Source: Oxalobacter paeniformigenes (GTDB lineage Bacteria > Pseudomonadota > Gammaproteobacteria > Burkholderiales > Burkholderiaceae_D). From it: 64,000 bases of DNA. Where the stretch lies: positions 1 through 64,000 of the forward strand of contig NZ_JAMKYL010000007.1 in the NCBI RefSeq assembly GCF_027158465.1, read 5' to 3'. The position numbers and the translations under genes are program-made. The notes beneath the pieces were generated by a model. The model was not told the origin of the DNA, made no database searches, and saw only the letters and a list, made by a program, of their open reading frames with translations. This document shows positions 34,529-42,881 of the stretch, piece after piece. How positions within the stretch are numbered: position 1 is the stretch's first letter; each line of letters starts with the position of its first letter.

Positions 34529-34633
34529 AACTAGATTCCTTTGCAGCCTGCTATTTTAAAGGAAACTGTCCGAAACCGGCATATTATCGGGTTCGGACGG
34601 CAGGCAAGAAGATTGAACGGTTCAAAACGAATA

Positions 34634-34668
34634 CGCCATAAAGTCCGTGTTTGGCGGACTTTATGGCG
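34634..34668. repeat. Perfect 14-bp inverted repeat downstream of mnmE
   Basis: CGCCATAAAGTCCG (34634-34647) and CGGACTTTATGGCG (34655-34668) flank a 7-nt loop, just after the mnmE stop on the minus strand. A weak T stretch follows on that strand, so it may act as the mnmE terminator. Confidence 0.7.
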
Positions 34669-34685
34669 AAATACGTGTGAAACGG

Positions 34686-36074
34686 TTATTTCCCGATGCA
34701 GAATCTGGAGAAGATCAATCCGAGCAGATCATCGGACGTGAATGCACCTGTAATGCTGTTCAAGGCATCCTGTGCCAGACGAAGTTCCTCGGCCAGCAGA
34801 TCCAGCGATGGAGATCCCGATATGGCATGTTCGGCAGCGATGGCCAGATGCTTGTCTGCGGTTTTCATGGCATTCATGTGGCGTTCGCGGGCAAGGTAAG
34901 TCGATTCGCCTGTCTGTGCCCATCCTGCGATCTTGAGCAGTTCTGTCTTGAGCAGATCGATTCCCTGACCGGTTTGCGTGGACAGATAGACTTGCGTGAT
35001 GCCGAACATGTTGTCGACCGACGGACGGTGCCCCGAAATGTCGATCTTGTTCCATACACGAATGACCGGTATGCCTTCCGGAAAATCGGCAGCGATTTTT
35101 TCGTCGGAACGGGTGGGGCCAATGCTGGCATCAAGCAAATGGAGAATGACATCGGCTTTCTCGATTTCATTCCAGGTGCGTTCGATACCGATACGTTCGA
35201 CTTCATCTTCCGCAGTACTGGTTCTGATGCCGGCCGTATCGATCAGTGTGACCGGAACTCCTTCGAGTTGTATGGTTTCCGTGATCTTGTCGCGAGTTGT
35301 TCCAGCGATCGGTGTGACGATCGCGATGTTGGAGCCTGTCAATACATTCAGAAGCGAGGATTTGCCGACGTTGGTCTGGCCCGCCAGCACGACGTGAATA
35401 CCTTCCCGCAGCAGGGCGCCTTGTGTTGCTTGTGTGACGATGCCACCCAGCGAGTTACGGATCGCTGCGATTCTTTCGCGGACATTTTCCTTTTGCAAAA
35501 AGTCGATGTCTTCTTCCGGAAAGTCGAGCGAGGATTCCACCAGCATTCTCAATTCGATGATTGTCGCGACCAGTTCGTGGATTTCTTTGGAAAATGCGCC
35601 GGACAGCGAGCGTGATGCGGAACGGACTGCTTCTTCGGTGGTCGCGTCGATCAGATCGGCAATCGCTTCGGCCTGTGCCAGATCGATACGGTCGTTCAGA
35701 AATGCCCTGCGGGTGAATTCACCGGGTTCTGCCATCCTGAGATCGATATGCTTGCCAACCTGGAGACAACGTTTCAAGAGCATTTGCAGCACGACCGGTC
35801 CGCCATGTCCCTGGAGTTCCAGAACATCTTCTCCGGTAAACGAATGCGGTGCCTTGAAATACAGTGCGATACCTTCATCGATGATGTTGCCGTCTTCGTC
35901 CATGAAAGGCAGAAAGTGGGCATATCGGGGTTCCAGCGGCAATTCCGATGTTGCGTTTCTGAAAAATTCCGAAATGAACGGTTCAAGGTTCTTGCCGGAA
36001 ATCCGGACAATGCCGACACCGCCGCGTCCCGGCGCGGTAGCGATGGCTGCAATAGGAGAAGAATCAGTATTCAT
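34686..36074 (-). CDS. mnmE: tRNA uridine-5-carboxymethylaminomethyl modification GTPase
   Basis: With MnmG it installs the cmnm5 group at the wobble uridine of several tRNAs. The 462 residues have the THF-binding N-terminal domain (MNTDSSPIAAIATAPGRGGV, YFKAPHSFTGEDVLELQGHGG), an inserted G domain (GQTNVGKSSLLN, DTAGIR, NKID) and the C-terminal CIGK end with the essential cysteine. It stands alone between the ribBX operon and the argD-type gene and is divergent from the latter. Confidence 0.97.
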   Translation of the reverse strand: MNTDSSPIAAIATAPGRGGVGIVRISGKNLEPFISEFFRNATSELPLEPRYAHFLPFMDEDGNIIDEGIALYFKAPHSFTGEDVLELQGHGGPVVLQMLLKRCLQVGKHIDLRMAEPGEFTRRAFLNDRIDLAQAEAIADLIDATTEEAVRSASRSLSGAFSKEIHELVATIIELRMLVESSLDFPEEDIDFLQKENVRERIAAIRNSLGGIVTQATQGALLREGIHVVLAGQTNVGKSSLLNVLTGSNIAIVTPIAGTTRDKITETIQLEGVPVTLIDTAGIRTSTAEDEVERIGIERTWNEIEKADVILHLLDASIGPTRSDEKIAADFPEGIPVIRVWNKIDISGHRPSVDNMFGITQVYLSTQTGQGIDLLKTELLKIAGWAQTGESTYLARERHMNAMKTADKHLAIAAEHAISGSPSLDLLAEELRLAQDALNSITGAFTSDDLLGLIFSRFCIGK

Positions 36075-36405
36075 TGGAAATATACGTAAAAACAGGTTTC
36101 ATGACCGTGAATCATATACTTCAAGCATTATCCTTGCTGCGGCGAAAAAATAAAAGCGTTCATGGGCAATGTGGTGCAATAAGCGTCTTTTTGGTGTTGA
36201 AAGTATGGAAAAGCGGTTGTCGGAAAATACGGAAAGACAGGACAATATCGTCTGAAACCGTTTAAAGGAAAAACGGAAACGTATAAAATTTCTTTCCGGT
36301 ACAGGCTTTTCGTTTTCATGTGTTGTTGTGTGCATGAAAGGTTCTGTGTAGGAAAGTTGTGTGCCGCAAGCGGGCTTTTTATTGATGAGTGGAGCATAGG
36401 AAAAA
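36075..36405. other. Divergent promoter region between mnmE and the argD-type gene
   Basis: About 330 bases hold no convincing gene; frames on the minus strand lack ribosome sites. AT-rich runs such as GTATAAAATTTC near 36279 could be a promoter. A poor hairpin GCCGC/GCGGGC followed by five T is at 36363-36380. Confidence 0.5.
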
Positions 36406-37653
36406 ATGAGCATGTCTGCCAATACAACGACCGGGAAAATCGATGAACCGGTAACGCGTCAGACTTTCGATGATGTGATGGTGCCCGTCTTTGCGCCGGC
36501 GTCATTTATCCCTGTCAGAGGCTCCGGGCTGGCCTTGTGGGACCAGAGCGGCAAGCAGTATCTGGATTTGACGGGCGGGATCGCGGTATTGGGGCTGGGG
36601 CATACGCCGCCGGAAATCGTTGATGCGCTGGTCGAACAGGCCAGGAATTTGTGGCACGTCAGCAATTACTATACGAATGAGCCGGTATTGAAGCTGGCCC
36701 GGGCGCTGACGGAAGCCACGTTTGCGGAAAAGGTGTTTTTCTGCAATTCGGGGGGCGAAGCCAATGAGGCGGCTTTCAAGCTGGCACGCAAATGGGCGCA
36801 CGATCATTTCGGTCCGAAGAAGAACAGAATCGTTTCCTGTTTCCATTCTTTCCATGGCCGGACGCTGTTTACAGTCAGTGTCGGCGGCCAGGAAAAATAT
36901 ACGAAAGGGTTCGAACCGTTGCCACCGCAGATCGACCATATTCCGTTCAATGATATCGAAGCCGCCAGAGCTGCGATCGGTGACGATGTCTGTGCGGTCG
37001 TCGTCGAACCGGTTCAGGGCGAGGGCGGTATCCTGCCGGCCGATCCAGCCTATCTGAAAGCATTGCGCCAGTTGTGCGATGAAAAGAATGCACTGCTGAT
37101 TTTTGACGAAATCCAGTGCGGCATGGGAAGAACCGGTACGCTTTTCGCCTATATGGATTATGGTGTCGTTCCCGATATCATGACGTCGGCCAAAGCGCTG
37201 GGGAACGGTTTCCCGATCGCTGCGATGCTCACGACTACGGAGATCGCCAAATCTTTCTCGGTCGGTGCGCATGGTACGACCTATGGGGGCAATCCATTGG
37301 CGGCAGCGGTTGCCTGCAAGGTGCTGGAAATCATCAACAAGCCGGCTTTCCTTGCACGTGTCGTCGAGGCAGGACAAAAACTGAGAGAAAGTCTCGAAAG
37401 GATCGCTGCGGATTATCCGGACGTTTTCGCCGGTGTCAGGGGAAAAGGGCTGATGCTGGGAATGGTCATGTCGGAAAAATATCAGGGACGTGCCGGAGAA
37501 ATTACACAAGCCGCACAGCAACAGGGATTGTTGTTGCTGTTGGCGGGATACGATGTCATTCGGTTTGTTCCGGCACTAATCGTGTCGGACGAACATATCC
37601 GGCAGGGAGAAAAACTGTTGCGTCAGGCGATCGATATCTGGCTCCGACAGTAA
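36406..37653 (+). CDS. argD: Class III aminotransferase, acetylornithine transaminase type
   Basis: A PLP enzyme that transfers an amino group from (acetyl)ornithine or a related diamine to 2-oxoglutarate. In 415 residues the fold-type I signatures are YLDLTGGIAVLGLGHTPP, FFCNSGGEANEAAFKLARK, FHSFHGRTLFTVSVGGQ, LLIFDEIQCGMGRTG and the Schiff-base lysine in TSAKALGNGFPIAAML. It matches ArgD best by length and wording, but AstC and succinyl-DAP aminotransferases are close, so the exact substrate remains open. It is a single gene with its own terminator. Confidence 0.85.
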   Translation: MSMSANTTTGKIDEPVTRQTFDDVMVPVFAPASFIPVRGSGLALWDQSGKQYLDLTGGIAVLGLGHTPPEIVDALVEQARNLWHVSNYYTNEPVLKLARALTEATFAEKVFFCNSGGEANEAAFKLARKWAHDHFGPKKNRIVSCFHSFHGRTLFTVSVGGQEKYTKGFEPLPPQIDHIPFNDIEAARAAIGDDVCAVVVEPVQGEGGILPADPAYLKALRQLCDEKNALLIFDEIQCGMGRTGTLFAYMDYGVVPDIMTSAKALGNGFPIAAMLTTTEIAKSFSVGAHGTTYGGNPLAAAVACKVLEIINKPAFLARVVEAGQKLRESLERIAADYPDVFAGVRGKGLMLGMVMSEKYQGRAGEITQAAQQQGLLLLLAGYDVIRFVPALIVSDEHIRQGEKLLRQAIDIWLRQ

Positions 37654-37666
37654 CGATTCCATAACC

Positions 37667-37691
37667 AAACGGCCCGTAACGGGCCGTTTTT
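37667..37691 (+). terminator. Rho-independent terminator after the argD-type gene
   Basis: Ten-base arms AAACGGCCCG and CGGGCCGTTT with a 3-nt loop and a T run. Confidence 0.92.
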
Positions 37692-37713
37692 GCTTTACAG
37701 CGCTTGTGTGTGG

Positions 37714-38058
37714 TCAGGACTTCGGAGAGTCCTTGCCGGCGGAAGGCTTCGGCTTGAATTGCTTGTCGCTGATGCGGAATTTTGCGCGGCGATCACCCAT
37801 GAGCCGACGCAGTTCCTTGATGCTCAATTCGCTGACCTCATGCATCCGGATCAGCAGCGATGCACCGACGGGCAATCGATGATGCCGGATTTTGCTGATA
37901 ACCGGCGGCGCGACTTCCAGTGCACGGGACAGTGCCGCATCGTTTTTGAGATTCAGATGCTGGATAAGTGTATCCAGAAGACGGTTCGGATCATATACGC
38001 GATCTTCAAGCCGGTCTTCTTCAGGTGGCGTTTCCGGGACGGGTTGTTTGTTCGTCAT
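37714..38058 (-). CDS. Conserved hypothetical protein with a Cro/CI-like helix-turn-helix
   Basis: This 114-residue protein has a central part LLDTLIQHLNLKNDAALSRAL, then EVAPPVISKIRHHRLPVGASLLIRM and HEVSELSIKELRRLMGDRR. This reads as an HTH of the Cro/CI type (residues about 28-90), with Pro-rich acidic and Lys-rich ends. It resembles a protein family common in Betaproteobacteria, but I know no function for it. Start: ATG at 38058, 9 bases after CAGGATT; TTG at 38064 is possible. It is convergent with the argD-type gene. Confidence 0.72.
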   Translation of the reverse strand: MTNKQPVPETPPEEDRLEDRVYDPNRLLDTLIQHLNLKNDAALSRALEVAPPVISKIRHHRLPVGASLLIRMHEVSELSIKELRRLMGDRRAKFRISDKQFKPKPSAGKDSPKS

Positions 38059-38262
38059 TTTCAAGAATCCTGTGAGTCAAAGTTCGCTACACATGACAGG
38101 CTTAATGGCATATTACCTGAAAACAATGATTTTCAACCATTTTAAACGAGAAAGCTGTCCGGATATACGAAAAATCCGGGTAGGCGAAAGGAAGGCAGTT
38201 CGTGTAAAACGGGCTTTTTCAGATGGGGTTGCGATACGACCGAGAAACAGGGAACGGATGGT

Positions 38263-39375
38263 TTATTCCCCGTTTCTGGCATGGGCAATTTCCTGTGCGA
38301 GCAAAACGACAGACATGGCGTAGAAATAACTCCGGTTATAGTGCGTGATAGCGAAAAAATTATCGGTGCCGATCCAGTAATCGGCTGGTGCGGTGCCGTT
38401 GGGCAAATCGATCAAACCGAATGAAATATTGTCCGGTACGTCCTTTTCAGGGATGATGCAGCCGTTTTCAAGCTGCGAAAGGGATAGTGTGGCGGCCAGT
38501 CCTTGATCAAGCAGGGATGGCGGTATGGTGCAGCCGTGTTGTGTCTGTACCGGGAAAACGATCGGCAAACCGGCTTTCCATCCATGGCTGACGAGAAAAT
38601 TGGCGATGCTGCCGATGGCGTCGACAGGAGAATTTTCCAGATCGATGGCGCCATCTCCGTCAAAATCGACAGCGAATTGACGGATGCTGCCAGGCATGAA
38701 TTGCGGGTAACCGATTGCACCGGCATAGGAGCCATACAGGTTTGCCGGATCCGTTCCGGTTTCTTTTGCAAGCAACAGCAGATTTTCCAGTTCTTTCCGG
38801 AAGAAGCGTTTCCGTGCGGCCTGATTGGCGGTTTCGGGGTAGCTGAATGCCAGCGTCGACAGTGCATCGATAATCCGGAAGTTACCGGTATATCGGCCGT
38901 ATACCGATTCGACTCCGATAATGGCGACAATGATGTCGGACGGGACTCCATATGTTTGCGTGGCACGGTCAAGCGCGTCTTCATACTGGTTCCAGAAGCG
39001 CACGCCAGCCGATATTCTGGCCGGATCGATAACGTTTTTGCGATAGTTTTGCCAGTTTTTCGCTTTCGCTTTGCCTGATGGCGTGACAAGCCGGATGACC
39101 GTCGGGTTACGGTGAACCTGTTCGAACAGTGTGATCAGCTGTGCCTTGTCGAATGCATGTTTGTCTGAAAATGCTTCGATGAATTCGGATTTTGCGATTT
39201 CGAAGGATGTATCGGCATCAGGTTGCGTTGTGACGGGCGATGGTATGGACACGGAGGACGAAGGACTGGAGATGGAGTCGGAGTCGTCTGGCATATGCCG
39301 GCATCCTGTCAGTGAAACCGACAGGATGGAAAACAGAAGAATTCCGCTTTTTGCCATCCGGCTGATGCTGGCCAT
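38263..39375 (-). CDS. Lytic murein transglycosylase B-like lipoprotein
   Basis: It cuts peptidoglycan glycan strands in the periplasm. From the ATG at 39375 (GAGAAGGGA upstream) the 370-residue protein begins with a signal peptide ending in the lipobox LTGC (Cys about 27), so it is a lipoprotein. The MltB/SLT_2 domain follows: WNQYEDALDRATQTYGVPSD, catalytic Glu in IGVESVYGRYTG, SYAGAIGYPQFMPGSIRQFA and DFDGDGAIDLENSPVDAIGS. The end ITHYNRSYFYAMSVVLLAQEI is typical. A longer frame opens at 39495 but would hide the signal peptide. Confidence 0.92.
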   Translation of the reverse strand: MASISRMAKSGILLFSILSVSLTGCRHMPDDSDSISSPSSSVSIPSPVTTQPDADTSFEIAKSEFIEAFSDKHAFDKAQLITLFEQVHRNPTVIRLVTPSGKAKAKNWQNYRKNVIDPARISAGVRFWNQYEDALDRATQTYGVPSDIIVAIIGVESVYGRYTGNFRIIDALSTLAFSYPETANQAARKRFFRKELENLLLLAKETGTDPANLYGSYAGAIGYPQFMPGSIRQFAVDFDGDGAIDLENSPVDAIGSIANFLVSHGWKAGLPIVFPVQTQHGCTIPPSLLDQGLAATLSLSQLENGCIIPEKDVPDNISFGLIDLPNGTAPADYWIGTDNFFAITHYNRSYFYAMSVVLLAQEIAHARNGE

Positions 39376-39733
39376 AAGTATCCCTTCTCGACGGTTTGTG
39401 AAAGTGATTTGCAGAGTATAGCAACGGATGGTGAAAAAAGAACCGGAATACACCAAACGTGAAGGAAATGGCACGCTTGAGTCAACATAGTGCAATAGTC
39501 ATCCTGTCAGGGACAGTATTGGATAAAATGAGGCGATGCAGTTGCCGCCTGAATTCGATAGACGGGATCGACTGAAAAACCGCTGGCAAATCGACGGTTC
39601 GATACATCGCCAAGAGGCAGGGAATGCCGTATCATCTTTTCTGGGGCGGATTATGGGGCTGCCATGGTATCGGTTGCCGGGTGGCTTGTCGCCTGAACAG
39701 GGCGAAGGGACTCATTCTGAAAGATTTTTGATT
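39376..39733. other. Divergent promoter region between the MltB-like and deacetylase-like genes
   Basis: About 360 bases. A possible promoter for the rightward gene is TAAAAT near 39524, preceded by a CTGTC-AGG-GACAG palindrome (39504-39516). The rightward frame is open back to 39536, but that part has poor codon use and no ribosome site. Confidence 0.5.
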
Positions 39734-40660
39734 ATGACTACTGCCGTTTATTTTCATCCCGTATGCCAGTTGCATGAAATGGGCGGGCATCATCCGGAAT
39801 CTCCGGCGCGTATGAAAACCATGCTCAAGGCATTCAGGGAAAGCGGGCTGGATCGTGTTTTGCAATATCGCTTGTCGCCGGAAGCTACAGAGCAGGATAT
39901 TCGCCGTGTACATACCCAGGATATGATCAACAAGGCCAAAAACAACATTCCCGCACTGGGCGACTATTATCCGCTGGATGAAACGCCGCTGAACCATTAC
40001 AGCTGGAAGGCAGCCTTGCGGACGACCGGCGCCGCTGTCGCTGCAACGGATGCCGTTCTGGCAGGAGAAATCAACAATGCATTTTGTATCCAGCGTCCGA
40101 TCGGCCATCATTCGACCATCGGCGAAGCGATGGGGTTTTGCGTGTTCAACAGTCTGGCTGTTGCTGCCATGCGTGCCGTCAAGGTACATAAACTGAACAG
40201 AGTGGCTATCGTCGATATCGATGTACACCATGGCAACGGGACGGAAGACGTGTTCGCCTATGAACCCAGTGTCATGATGGTCAGTTATTACCAGCAGTAT
40301 CTGTATCCGTTTTGTGGCAATGAAAAGGAGCGCGCCCATATGGTCAATGTTCCGGTTCCGCCCGGAACAGGCGGTGATGTGATCCGGCAGGTCGTTACCG
40401 AAAAATGGTTGCCTGCGTTGCACCGGCACAAGCCAGAGATGATTTTTATCTCGTCCGGATTTGATGCGCACCGTGACGATCCGCTGGGCGACATGAATCT
40501 GGTCGAGGATGATTATGCCTGGATTACCCGTCAGGTGGTGGCGATTGCAGACGAATATGCGCAGGGACGTATCGTCAGTCTTTCCGAAGGCGGCTATAAC
40601 CTCGATGCGCTGGCAGGCAGTGTCGTGGCGCATGTGAAAGCGCTTGCCAAAGTGGAGTAG
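39734..40660 (+). CDS. Histone deacetylase-superfamily protein
   Basis: A zinc amidohydrolase of the acetoin-utilisation / acetylpolyamine amidohydrolase superfamily. The 308 residues have GGHHPESPARM near the start, RPIGHHSTIGEAMGFCVFN (active-site His pair), IVDIDVHHGNGTEDVF (zinc Asp and His), SGFDAHRDDPLGDMNL (second zinc Asp) and LSEGGYNLDAL. All metal and catalytic positions are present, so it should be active. The natural substrate, perhaps an acetylated polyamine or lysine, is not known. It lies 10 bases before the YlqF gene. Confidence 0.9.
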   Translation: MTTAVYFHPVCQLHEMGGHHPESPARMKTMLKAFRESGLDRVLQYRLSPEATEQDIRRVHTQDMINKAKNNIPALGDYYPLDETPLNHYSWKAALRTTGAAVAATDAVLAGEINNAFCIQRPIGHHSTIGEAMGFCVFNSLAVAAMRAVKVHKLNRVAIVDIDVHHGNGTEDVFAYEPSVMMVSYYQQYLYPFCGNEKERAHMVNVPVPPGTGGDVIRQVVTEKWLPALHRHKPEMIFISSGFDAHRDDPLGDMNLVEDDYAWITRQVVAIADEYAQGRIVSLSEGGYNLDALAGSVVAHVKALAKVE

Positions 40661-40670
40661 GTTCGGAAAT

Positions 40671-41564
40671 ATGGCTATCCAGTGGTTTCCGGGGCACATG
40701 AATGCCGCCCGCCGGAAAGCGGCAGAGACGATGGAAATGACCGATCTGGTGATCGAGGTGCTGGACGCCCGTTTGCCTGCGGCCAGCAGCAATCCCATGG
40801 TTGAAGAATTGCGGCGGCATCGCCAGCGACCGGTACTGAAAATCCTGAACAAGAGCGATCTGGCGGATCCCGCGGTTACCCGTGCATGGCTGGATGACTT
40901 CAATGCTCGGCCCGGTGTCCATGCGGTTGCGATTTCGTGCAAGAATCCTTCGGATGTCGCGCGGATTCCGCCGTTATGCCAGAAACTGGTTCCGCACCGC
41001 AACGGGCCCGGCAAGCCGGTCAGAATCATGATTATGGGTATTCCCAATGTCGGGAAATCGACATTGATGAATATGTTGCTCAAACGGCGTGTCGCGGCGG
41101 TCGGGGACGAGCCGGCAGTCACCAAGAGCCAGCAAAGGTTGTATCTGAACAAAAATATGGTGTTGACCGATACACCGGGCATGCTGTGGCCGAAAATCGT
41201 TTATCCGGATGATGGTTATATGCTGGCGGCCAGTCATGCGGTCGGCGTGAATGCACTGATCGAGGAAGAAGTGGCTGCCTTTCTGGGAGACGTGTTGCTG
41301 GCGCGTTATCCGGAGTATTTGGCGGCACGCTACAAAATGCCTGTCGAAGGACTCGATGGTATCGGATTGACGGAAATGATCGCACGCAAGCGCGGGCTGA
41401 AAATCAGGGGCGGGGAACCGGATATCGAAAAGGGGGCGCATACGCTCTTGCAGGATTATCGTAGCGGCGCGATCGGTCGCGTCAGTCTCGAAACGCCGGA
41501 AAGCCGTCGCGTCATGCTGGAGTCGTTCGACGGCGAAAATCAGAAAACGGACAAGAATGAATGA
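40671..41564 (+). CDS. ylqF: Ribosome biogenesis GTPase YlqF/RbgA
   Basis: A circularly permuted GTPase that helps late assembly of the large ribosomal subunit. The order of G motifs is rotated as expected: G4 ILNKSDLADP comes before G1 GIPNVGKSTLMN and G3 DTPGMLWP. The start MAIQWFPGHMNAARRKA is diagnostic. At 297 residues it is the usual size. The start at 40671 is used because a frame opening at 40644 lies inside the preceding gene. Confidence 0.93.
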   Translation: MAIQWFPGHMNAARRKAAETMEMTDLVIEVLDARLPAASSNPMVEELRRHRQRPVLKILNKSDLADPAVTRAWLDDFNARPGVHAVAISCKNPSDVARIPPLCQKLVPHRNGPGKPVRIMIMGIPNVGKSTLMNMLLKRRVAAVGDEPAVTKSQQRLYLNKNMVLTDTPGMLWPKIVYPDDGYMLAASHAVGVNALIEEEVAAFLGDVLLARYPEYLAARYKMPVEGLDGIGLTEMIARKRGLKIRGGEPDIEKGAHTLLQDYRSGAIGRVSLETPESRRVMLESFDGENQKTDKNE

Positions 41565-41616
41565 CTTGAATTTGCGGTTGCAGGGCTGAGCCTGTTTCCG
41601 ATTTATAATGCATCAC

Positions 41617-42345
41617 ATGAAACCAATCGCTCCCGGAACCGTTATTTTTCATCGCTATCGCGGGTATGGCGTGCTGACGGCCGTCAATTTGCTGACAGGC
41701 TGGGTATCGGCACGTTTCGGCAATGAACAACGCAGTCTTGACCTGAACCTTTCCACGGATGAGGTTCAGCATGCCGATGGCGAACCGATTTTGTTCAGGC
41801 TGGCTGCGCCGGATCGCATGCCGCATGCGCGGCTCATGGATATGGTCAGGAAACTGCACAGTGCCGGTTACCAGCGCCTGTATCTGCACTCATGGCCACG
41901 GGAATCGGGATTGCACTGGCGCTGGCATCTTTTCACGGGGTGTCGCAACTGGTTCCAGCGCCCATGGCGCGAGGGATGGTATGGGTCAGGAGCGGATTAT
42001 ATTTTCAATCCGGTGATGGGATGGGGAGATGCTCCCGGAGCGACGACCGATGAACTGATCGACGCACTGTCGCGATTCGATCCCGAAGGACTGGCACAGG
42101 CGCTTGGCGAGGACGAGGAACATACACTTTGGTTCAGCCGCGTGTGCAAGGCGTTGTTGCCGGGATATATGTACAGCCTTGAAAAGCGTCTGAATCCGAA
42201 TGGCTCGTTTTCGGATGTCTTGCCGGTTTATCCCGTTCGGCAAGGATTGCCCCCCTATGATGGCCCCTCTTTGCCCTGTCCGCCCGGGTGGAACAAAAAG
42301 TATCGTACCGATCCCGTTGTGAGGGATTATTTCTGCTGTTTCTGA
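41617..42345 (+). CDS. Hypothetical protein of unknown family
   Basis: The 242-residue soluble protein is rich in Trp, Tyr, Arg and Pro, with phrases such as LYLHSWPRESGLHWRWHLF, RPWREGWYGSGADYIFN and LPCPPGWNKKYR. I see no signal peptide, membrane segment or known motif. The start ATG at 41617 (MKPIAPGTVIFHRYRGYGV) lies 50 bases after ylqF; an ATG at 41608 adds three residues. Its codon use looks like that of its neighbours. The next gene begins 12 bases after its stop, suggesting an operon. I assign no function. Confidence 0.75.
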   Translation: MKPIAPGTVIFHRYRGYGVLTAVNLLTGWVSARFGNEQRSLDLNLSTDEVQHADGEPILFRLAAPDRMPHARLMDMVRKLHSAGYQRLYLHSWPRESGLHWRWHLFTGCRNWFQRPWREGWYGSGADYIFNPVMGWGDAPGATTDELIDALSRFDPEGLAQALGEDEEHTLWFSRVCKALLPGYMYSLEKRLNPNGSFSDVLPVYPVRQGLPPYDGPSLPCPPGWNKKYRTDPVVRDYFCCF

Positions 42346-42356
42346 CAAGGTGCAAA

Positions 42357-42842
42357 ATGACGCTGCATGTTATTGCCACTGGCGGAACTTTTGAAAAACA
42401 TTACGATGAAATCAGCGGTCGGCTGGTTTTCGGCGACAGTCATGTTCCGGCGATCCTCAGGCGCGCCCGTTTTTCGGTGCCCTATACTTTCGAGACAGTA
42501 TGCATGCTGGATTCGCTGGATATGCAGGATACCGATCGTGTGAAGATCCTCGATGCCTGTTCATCGGCGGCGGCCGGAAGTATCGTAGTCGTGCACGGTA
42601 CCGATACGATGCGGGAAACGGCACTCGTACTGGGAGAAGCATCACTGGGCAAAACGATCGTCCTGACCGGTGCGATGATACCCTACGAATTCGACAACTC
42701 GGACGCGTTGTTCAATTTCGGTTTTGCGGCAGGTGCAGCGCAGTTGTTGCCGCACGGTGTTTATGTGGCGATGAACGGCAGGATTTTCGACTGGCGGCAT
42801 GTCCGAAAAAACCGTCAGGAAGGTTGTTTTGAAGCGGTTTGA
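42357..42842 (+). CDS. Half-length asparaginase-like protein
   Basis: The 161-residue protein carries only the N-terminal asparaginase half: LHVIATGGTFEKHYDE with the nucleophile-type Thr, IVVVHGTDTMRETA with the second catalytic Thr-Asp pair, and IVLTGAMIPYEFDNSDALFN. Normal L-asparaginases have about 330 residues with a C-terminal domain that completes the tetramer. The frame ends cleanly, and glmU follows after 39 bases, so no C-terminal remnant is seen. It may be a genuine small family rather than a broken gene. Activity is uncertain. Confidence 0.82.
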   Translation: MTLHVIATGGTFEKHYDEISGRLVFGDSHVPAILRRARFSVPYTFETVCMLDSLDMQDTDRVKILDACSSAAAGSIVVVHGTDTMRETALVLGEASLGKTIVLTGAMIPYEFDNSDALFNFGFAAGAAQLLPHGVYVAMNGRIFDWRHVRKNRQEGCFEAV

Positions 42843-42881
42843 AGTTGATTTGATAACAATACATTTTTGGATTGGTTTGCA

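Noticed and set aside
34529..34633. FMN riboswitch before the riboflavin operon
   Set aside because: The conserved RFN blocks are absent.
36128..36505. 125-residue minus-strand frame before the argD-type gene
   Set aside because: It overlaps the argD start, has no ribosome site and reads as low-complexity aromatic and Arg-rich text.
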